In this document: positions 3,833 through 7,864 of the stretch, piece after piece
How positions within the stretch are numbered: the stretch's first letter is position 1
Layout: every line of letters begins with the position of its first letter
From: Candidatus Altimarinota bacterium
GTDB taxonomy: Bacteria > Patescibacteriota > Gracilibacteria > UBA4473
Assembly: GCA_018401175.1 (NCBI GenBank)
Contig: JAGYLK010000126.1
Span: forward strand, 1 to 7,864
Direction of reading: 5' to 3'
DNA: 7,864 nt
The notes under the pieces: generated by a model
Told to the model about the DNA's origin: nothing
The model's database searches: none
What the model saw: the letters and a program-made list of their open reading frames with translations, nothing else
Translations under genes and position numbers: made by a program

Positions 3833-6118
3833 ATGAAAAGAATGTTTCTTCGCCTTTCGTTATTGAGTGTCTTCTTTTTGGGATCAGTGCTTGCCGCCGG
3901 TCCATGGGTGTCACTTTCAGACGGAGTTTCGGGGCAGGATGTTTCCGTTCGGGTTTCCGGATTATTGCACCATGAAGAGCTTCCTCTTTTATTAGTTCGC
4001 CCAGATGAATCAAAAATTCCTTTGCAGGCGATAGCTGATGAATTGGGAGTGGCATCATTTCGAATAAATGGACTTCATGTTCGTCAGGCAGGAAAGTATG
4101 AACTGCTTATTCGTCGAGGACAGTCCTCAGCTGTTATCACAGAGCAATTTCTTATTTTTCCAGCAAAAGTTTCGGCATATCGTTCTTCTCAGTCAGTAGA
4201 TATTCCTTCCCTTGCCGCAGATGGTGAGCAAGTGGCTCGTATTCGAGTGCTTGCCAAAGATGCGCACGGCAACGTAATTGCGAACGTACCTGTACGAGCA
4301 TTTTCTTCTCGAGCAGAGGATCTGGTTATTACTGCTCCACAAACGAATTCACGGGGAGAAGTTATTGTGAAAGTTTCTTCACAAACTCCAGGACTTTCTT
4401 CAATTTCAATTTTGCTGGGAGATATTCTTTTGTCTAAGCGAACAGAGTTGGTATTTCATCTTATAGGCGACGCAATGTCCAACGTGGGAGCCGGTATTGG
4501 GAAATATCTTCAAACAAGCTTATTTGCAGATCCGAAAGAGCCAACAGAAGTCGCTTATTTTTCCCTTGAAGATTTGGGCAGTGAGGTAGTGGCGGGGAAA
4601 AATCTGACCGTTCGTGTAGGAGCAAAAGATAAAAATGGAGATGTCATCACCAATTACACAGGAACGATTCGTTTTTCTTCGAGTGACGATCGTGCAGTAT
4701 TGCCAAATGACTACACGTTTACCACAGAAGATCAAGGATGGCACACGTTTTATTTATCCGTAATGTTTCAGACTCCGGGGATGCAGACGCTCGGAGTTCT
4801 CGACCTTGATGACTTCCGTATTTCAGGAGAAAGAAATGTTACCGTTTCCGATGGTGGAGGGGTAATTCCTGTTCCAAATGCAAAACCAGAACTGACAATA
4901 GACATCCCGATGAACGGAGCAACTTTTAGTACTTCTCGAATAACACTTTCGGGAAAAGCAACAGGCGTTTCTTTGGTTCGACTCATGGATGGTTCAATTG
5001 AACTCATAAGTGCTTTGCCCGTTGATACATCGGGCACATATGTCTACCAAACACCAGGATTAGCAGAGGGGATTCATCAATTTCAAGCTTTTTCCGTAGA
5101 AGACCCAACGGTCGTTTCAAATCTCGTTCAAATCACGATTGATCGATCTCCTCCACAAGTAATGTCTGTAGAAATATTTCCAACAGGAGATGTAAAACCA
5201 GGATCAGAGGTTCAATTAAAGGTCGGGGCTTCCGAGGAGCTTTCTTCTGTGAGCGTAGTGTTTTCAGGACAAGTGCATGAACTAGTCTCTCAGGATTCTA
5301 AAAATTTCTTTGGAACAATCCGTGTTCCTTTGGAAATTGGTGAACATCCATTAACGGTTGTACTTTCGGATCTCTTGGGAAATAAGATGACGGAGCCTAA
5401 TGCGGGGGTTGTCGTTGTTGCAGAAAAGGAACCAATTACCGCGACGTTTTCTCCTGCTGGAGAAATTGCGCCGGGAGCAGAGGTGACAATGAACATTGTT
5501 ACAGAAAGCGATATGGCGGGGGTACAATTTTCATTATTGGGAAAAACACAAGACCTCGTGAAACAGGACGCACAACATTTTTCGGGAACATTTATTGCGC
5601 CGCAGGAATTTGGTGAATACGGAGTTGCCTTCACGGGAGTAGATGTGGCAGGAAAAAGCATCTCAAATCCAAGTCCACATACATTTGTCGTCAGCGCAGC
5701 AGGAAGTGGAGTAAACATAGCGCCACTACCAGCTTCAAATCTTCAAACAACACCGGGAGAAAGACGCGTTACGGTTTTGTGGTCACCTTCAGTTGATGAT
5801 AAAGGAATAAAAAATTATCGAGTAAATTTCGGTACCTGTGGCGCTGAATTATTAGGAGTTAATATAACTCCAGATGCACGAACACAATGGTATGTAGATA
5901 ACTTAGAACCGTGCATTGAACAGTGTTTTCAGGTGACGCCTATTGACACACAAGGAGTAGAAGGGCCAAAAAGTACGGTTGTCTCCGGAACGCCCATTTG
6001 CGAAGAAATAGAGCATGCGGCTCCGCCCAAGACAGGAGGAGAAACATCATGGTGGTTTGCCCTTTTCTCTCTTCTTGCTGGAATTGGAGCGGTTATCCTC
6101 TTGCGTCGTCGTGCATAA
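3833..6118 (+). CDS. Secreted multi-Ig/FnIII surface protein with sortase-like C-terminal anchor
   Basis: This 761-residue exported surface protein is probably an adhesin or envelope component. Residues 1-21 are a Sec signal peptide (KR, hydrophobic core, probable cut after VLA). Then come β-rich domains: an unassigned Ig-like module ~23-114; a Big_1/invasin-like domain ~118-211 (ADGEQVARIRVLAKD, NSRGEVIVKV); an NYTGTIRFSSSD-type Ig domain ~231-339; a Gly/Pro linker; an Ig-like domain ~352-437; two tandem related Ig repeats ~440-530 and ~533-622; an FnIII-like domain ~630-722 (VTVLWSPSVDDKGIKNY). All four cysteines (669, 694, 698, 723) lie in or beside the FnIII domain, suggesting disulfides. 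The end has PPKTGG, a hydrophobic segment and RRR, the layout of an LPXTG sortase signal. ATG 3833 is preferred to TTG 3830 because of promoter spacing. No enzyme domain is seen. Confidence 0.9.
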   Translation: MKRMFLRLSLLSVFFLGSVLAAGPWVSLSDGVSGQDVSVRVSGLLHHEELPLLLVRPDESKIPLQAIADELGVASFRINGLHVRQAGKYELLIRRGQSSAVITEQFLIFPAKVSAYRSSQSVDIPSLAADGEQVARIRVLAKDAHGNVIANVPVRAFSSRAEDLVITAPQTNSRGEVIVKVSSQTPGLSSISILLGDILLSKRTELVFHLIGDAMSNVGAGIGKYLQTSLFADPKEPTEVAYFSLEDLGSEVVAGKNLTVRVGAKDKNGDVITNYTGTIRFSSSDDRAVLPNDYTFTTEDQGWHTFYLSVMFQTPGMQTLGVLDLDDFRISGERNVTVSDGGGVIPVPNAKPELTIDIPMNGATFSTSRITLSGKATGVSLVRLMDGSIELISALPVDTSGTYVYQTPGLAEGIHQFQAFSVEDPTVVSNLVQITIDRSPPQVMSVEIFPTGDVKPGSEVQLKVGASEELSSVSVVFSGQVHELVSQDSKNFFGTIRVPLEIGEHPLTVVLSDLLGNKMTEPNAGVVVVAEKEPITATFSPAGEIAPGAEVTMNIVTESDMAGVQFSLLGKTQDLVKQDAQHFSGTFIAPQEFGEYGVAFTGVDVAGKSISNPSPHTFVVSAAGSGVNIAPLPASNLQTTPGERRVTVLWSPSVDDKGIKNYRVNFGTCGAELLGVNITPDARTQWYVDNLEPCIEQCFQVTPIDTQGVEGPKSTVVSGTPICEEIEHAAPPKTGGETSWWFALFSLLAGIGAVILLRRRA

Positions 6119-6132
6119 AAATAAAAAGAAAT

Positions 6133-6159
6133 ATCCAAATGTAATTTTCTCTTTTGGAT
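6133..6159 (+). other. weak hairpin overlapping the next gene's first ATG
   Basis: ATCCAAA (6133-6139) pairs perfectly with TTTGGAT (6153-6159) around a 13-nt loop. No T run follows, so it is not a typical terminator. The 3' arm includes the first two bases of ATG 6158. It could hide that start codon, or argue that the real start is ATG 6194. Confidence 0.35.
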
Positions 6160-6820
6160 GGATAATATATCAAATCAATCAGAATCTGTTCTTATGACAG
6201 AGGAAGAGACGAAAGACCGAACATTTATTGAAAAAATTCGCATCCTAGGGCGCGTTGTTTTTGCTGCCTGTTACAACGTATTACACGCAGAACATGAATT
6301 ACAATATCCGGGGAATATTTCTGAAGAAAAATGGAAAGATCAGTATTTTCGTGCATGGCACCCATCTCTGCAAAAATTAGAAGCACATCAAAAACAAGCA
6401 GTTGATACTACTCGTGAAAAGTTTCAATCGGTTTTATGTCGACTGAAAAATGTAAGTATTGGAGATAATCGTGGAGCAGGAATGAACGTTGTTCAAGAAG
6501 AGGTAGAGATCGCTTTTGAAGAGACAGTTGCTTTTAAACAAGAACTTTTTGTACAAATGGTTTTATCTCGGATGGTTTCCCAATTAGCCGCAAATGGTCC
6601 CGCAAGGAAAAAAATACAGAAAAAAGTTCTTTCTGGATCGTACGAAAAGGATCTTCGAAATCGATTACTCCAAAAAGAGGATACGCGGAAATCTTCATTG
6701 CAAAAAAGAGTAGAGGAGCATCAATACCGAGCTATTGAAAAAAAAGGACGAGAACTGCGTTTTTTTGAAACAGTACAGGACTTAAGAAATTCCAAAACAG
6801 AGGGGCAAGAAAATATATAA
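6158..6820 (+). CDS. Hypothetical charged helical protein (220 aa)
   Basis: I recognise no family. The protein looks soluble and mostly helical: an acidic N-terminus, a short hydrophobic helix (IRILGRVVFAACYNVLHA, 29-46), a middle region with Trp59 and Trp67, and a strongly charged Lys/Arg/Glu/Gln C-terminal half (about 148-205) that could form coiled coil or bind nucleic acid. There is no signal peptide. Two starts are possible, ATG 6158 and ATG 6194 (208 aa); neither has an SD and I cannot decide between them. TAATAT at 6163-6168 could be a -10 for the shorter form but lacks a good -35. The gap from the surface-protein gene is only 39 nt with no clear terminator, so the two may be co-transcribed. 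It ends in TAA ahead of the rRNA promoter. Confidence 0.72.
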   Translation: MDNISNQSESVLMTEEETKDRTFIEKIRILGRVVFAACYNVLHAEHELQYPGNISEEKWKDQYFRAWHPSLQKLEAHQKQAVDTTREKFQSVLCRLKNVSIGDNRGAGMNVVQEEVEIAFEETVAFKQELFVQMVLSRMVSQLAANGPARKKIQKKVLSGSYEKDLRNRLLQKEDTRKSSLQKRVEEHQYRAIEKKGRELRFFETVQDLRNSKTEGQENI

Positions 6821-6884
6821 AAATTTTTCTATAAAATTCCTCTTCTATGGCTTCATAAATACATTTTATATATGAATAAAAGAG

Positions 6885-6949
6885 GGACAAAAACAAAAGA
6901 AAGAATTTCTTCGAAAAAAGATTGACACATACGGTTTTCTGGATAATAT
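6885..6949 (+). promoter_or_regulatory. 23S rRNA promoter with UP-like A tracts
   Basis: TTGACA (6922-6927), a 16-nt spacer and TAATAT (6944-6949) repeat the rplJ promoter design exactly. Repeated A tracts (about 6887-6920) precede the -35 like an UP element. The bases after the -10, CTCCCGGC (6950-6957), form a GC-rich discriminator, typical of growth-rate and ppGpp-sensitive rRNA promoters. Between the previous gene and this point (6821-6884) I see only AT-rich sequence with weak inverted repeats and no clear terminator. Confidence 0.8.
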
Positions 6950-6952
6950 CTC

Positions 6953-7001
6953 CCGGCTGTCGCCCTCTTTGTGAATGCGACACGGCAAAGTTCTTTGACA
7001 C
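6953..7001 (+). promoter_or_regulatory. rRNA antitermination region (boxB-like hairpin and boxA)
   Basis: TGTCGC (6958-6963) pairs with GCGACA (6977-6982). An outer CCG/CGG (6953-6955/6983-6985) extends the stem past a 2-nt bulge, giving a boxB-like hairpin. Four nucleotides later, AGTTCTTTGACA (6989-7000) matches the E. coli rrn boxA TGCTCTTTAACA at 9 of 12 positions. It also resembles Gram-positive boxA with its TTCTTTGA core. BoxA RNA is bound by NusB-NusE, which lets RNA polymerase read through the structured, untranslated rRNA. The order promoter, boxB, boxA is the standard one. Confidence 0.75.
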
Positions 7002-7015
7002 GAACAGATTCCTAA

Positions 7016-7210
7016 ATTCCAATTTCTTATTGAAATTGGAGTCAATTTCAATCCTGATTTATTGGGATTGGAGTAAATATTCGATATTTTTTATTCCTTA
7101 AGAATATCGAATGCAAATCAAATGTCTTTTAATAACTTCGCAGTTTTATGCGAAGTTTTAGAAAATTACTGAATGTTTTCTGTAATTTGTTTACCGAACG
7201 ATAAACAAAT
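7016..7210 (+). repeat. array of tandem hairpins in the 23S leader
   Basis: Six perfect or near-perfect inverted repeats are packed into 195 nt before mature 23S: H1 7016-7026/7032-7042; H2 7045-7054/7065-7074; H3 7079-7091/7100-7112; H4 AACTTCGCA/TGCGAAGTT 7134-7142/7149-7157; H5 7163-7169/7182-7188; H6 7185-7193/7202-7210. H1 and H2 look like duplicates, with ATTCCAAT/ATTTCAAT 5' arms and identical ATTGGAGT 3' arms. A competing perfect 10-bp hairpin (7029-7038/7043-7052, GAGT loop) would use the inner arms of both. H5 and H6 share 7185-7188. Roles in precursor folding or RNase processing are inferred. Confidence 0.8.
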
Positions 7211-7213
7211 CTT

Positions 7214-7864
<651 letters not shown>

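Noticed and set aside
6995..7000. A second TTGACA as a possible P2 promoter for 23S
   Set aside because: No good -10 lies 16-18 nt downstream (best is TCCAAT), and the string is better explained as the core of boxA.
7134..7159. H4 hairpin plus TTTT as a terminator upstream of 23S
   Set aside because: The T run is only four long, and it lies after boxA inside an rRNA unit where termination would be counterproductive; treated as a leader hairpin.

Overview
The window looks like a chromosomal stretch from a small-genome, AT-rich bacterium. Candidate Phyla Radiation (Patescibacteria) is my best guess, with low to moderate confidence. It rests on the mix of core ribosome genes with short orphan genes, a sortase-type surface protein, the lack of Shine-Dalgarno (SD) sequences, and rRNA and ribosomal-protein genes standing outside their classical operons. 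The code is the standard one: no gene carries an in-frame TGA. No visible gene ends in TGA either (five TAA, four TAG). I see no mobile element, CRISPR array or tRNA gene.

Layout: 1-88 is the 3' end of an unknown gene. 156-749 is engB, a ribosome-assembly GTPase. 844-1107 is a small orphan gene. 1172-1696 is a Nudix hydrolase whose promoter spacer is filled by a perfect inverted repeat. 1775-2936 is the autoregulated rplJ-rplL unit: a consensus promoter, an L10 leader with a terminator/antiterminator pair, L10, L7/L12, and a strong bidirectional terminator at 2961-2999. A minus-strand orphan membrane protein (3068-3718) converges on rplL and diverges from a 761-residue secreted, wall-anchored multi-Ig surface protein (3833-6118). 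A charged, helical orphan (6158-6820) follows. From 6885 on there is an rRNA transcription unit: A-rich UP-like region, promoter, boxB-like hairpin, boxA, a dense array of leader hairpins, and the first ~650 nt of 23S rRNA running off the right edge. No 16S gene lies upstream of it in the window.

How it fits together: much of the window serves the large ribosomal subunit (EngB, L10, L7/L12, 23S rRNA). The rplJ and 23S promoters have the same -35 box, -10 box and 16-bp spacer, which fits joint growth-linked control. Several other genes have a -10 box ending only 6-8 nt before ATG, so they are probably transcribed as leaderless mRNAs. No gene has an SD at normal distance. The most unusual sequence is the RNA-level structure: the rplJ attenuator and the mutually exclusive hairpins ahead of 23S. 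I did not find a clearly new multi-gene system.
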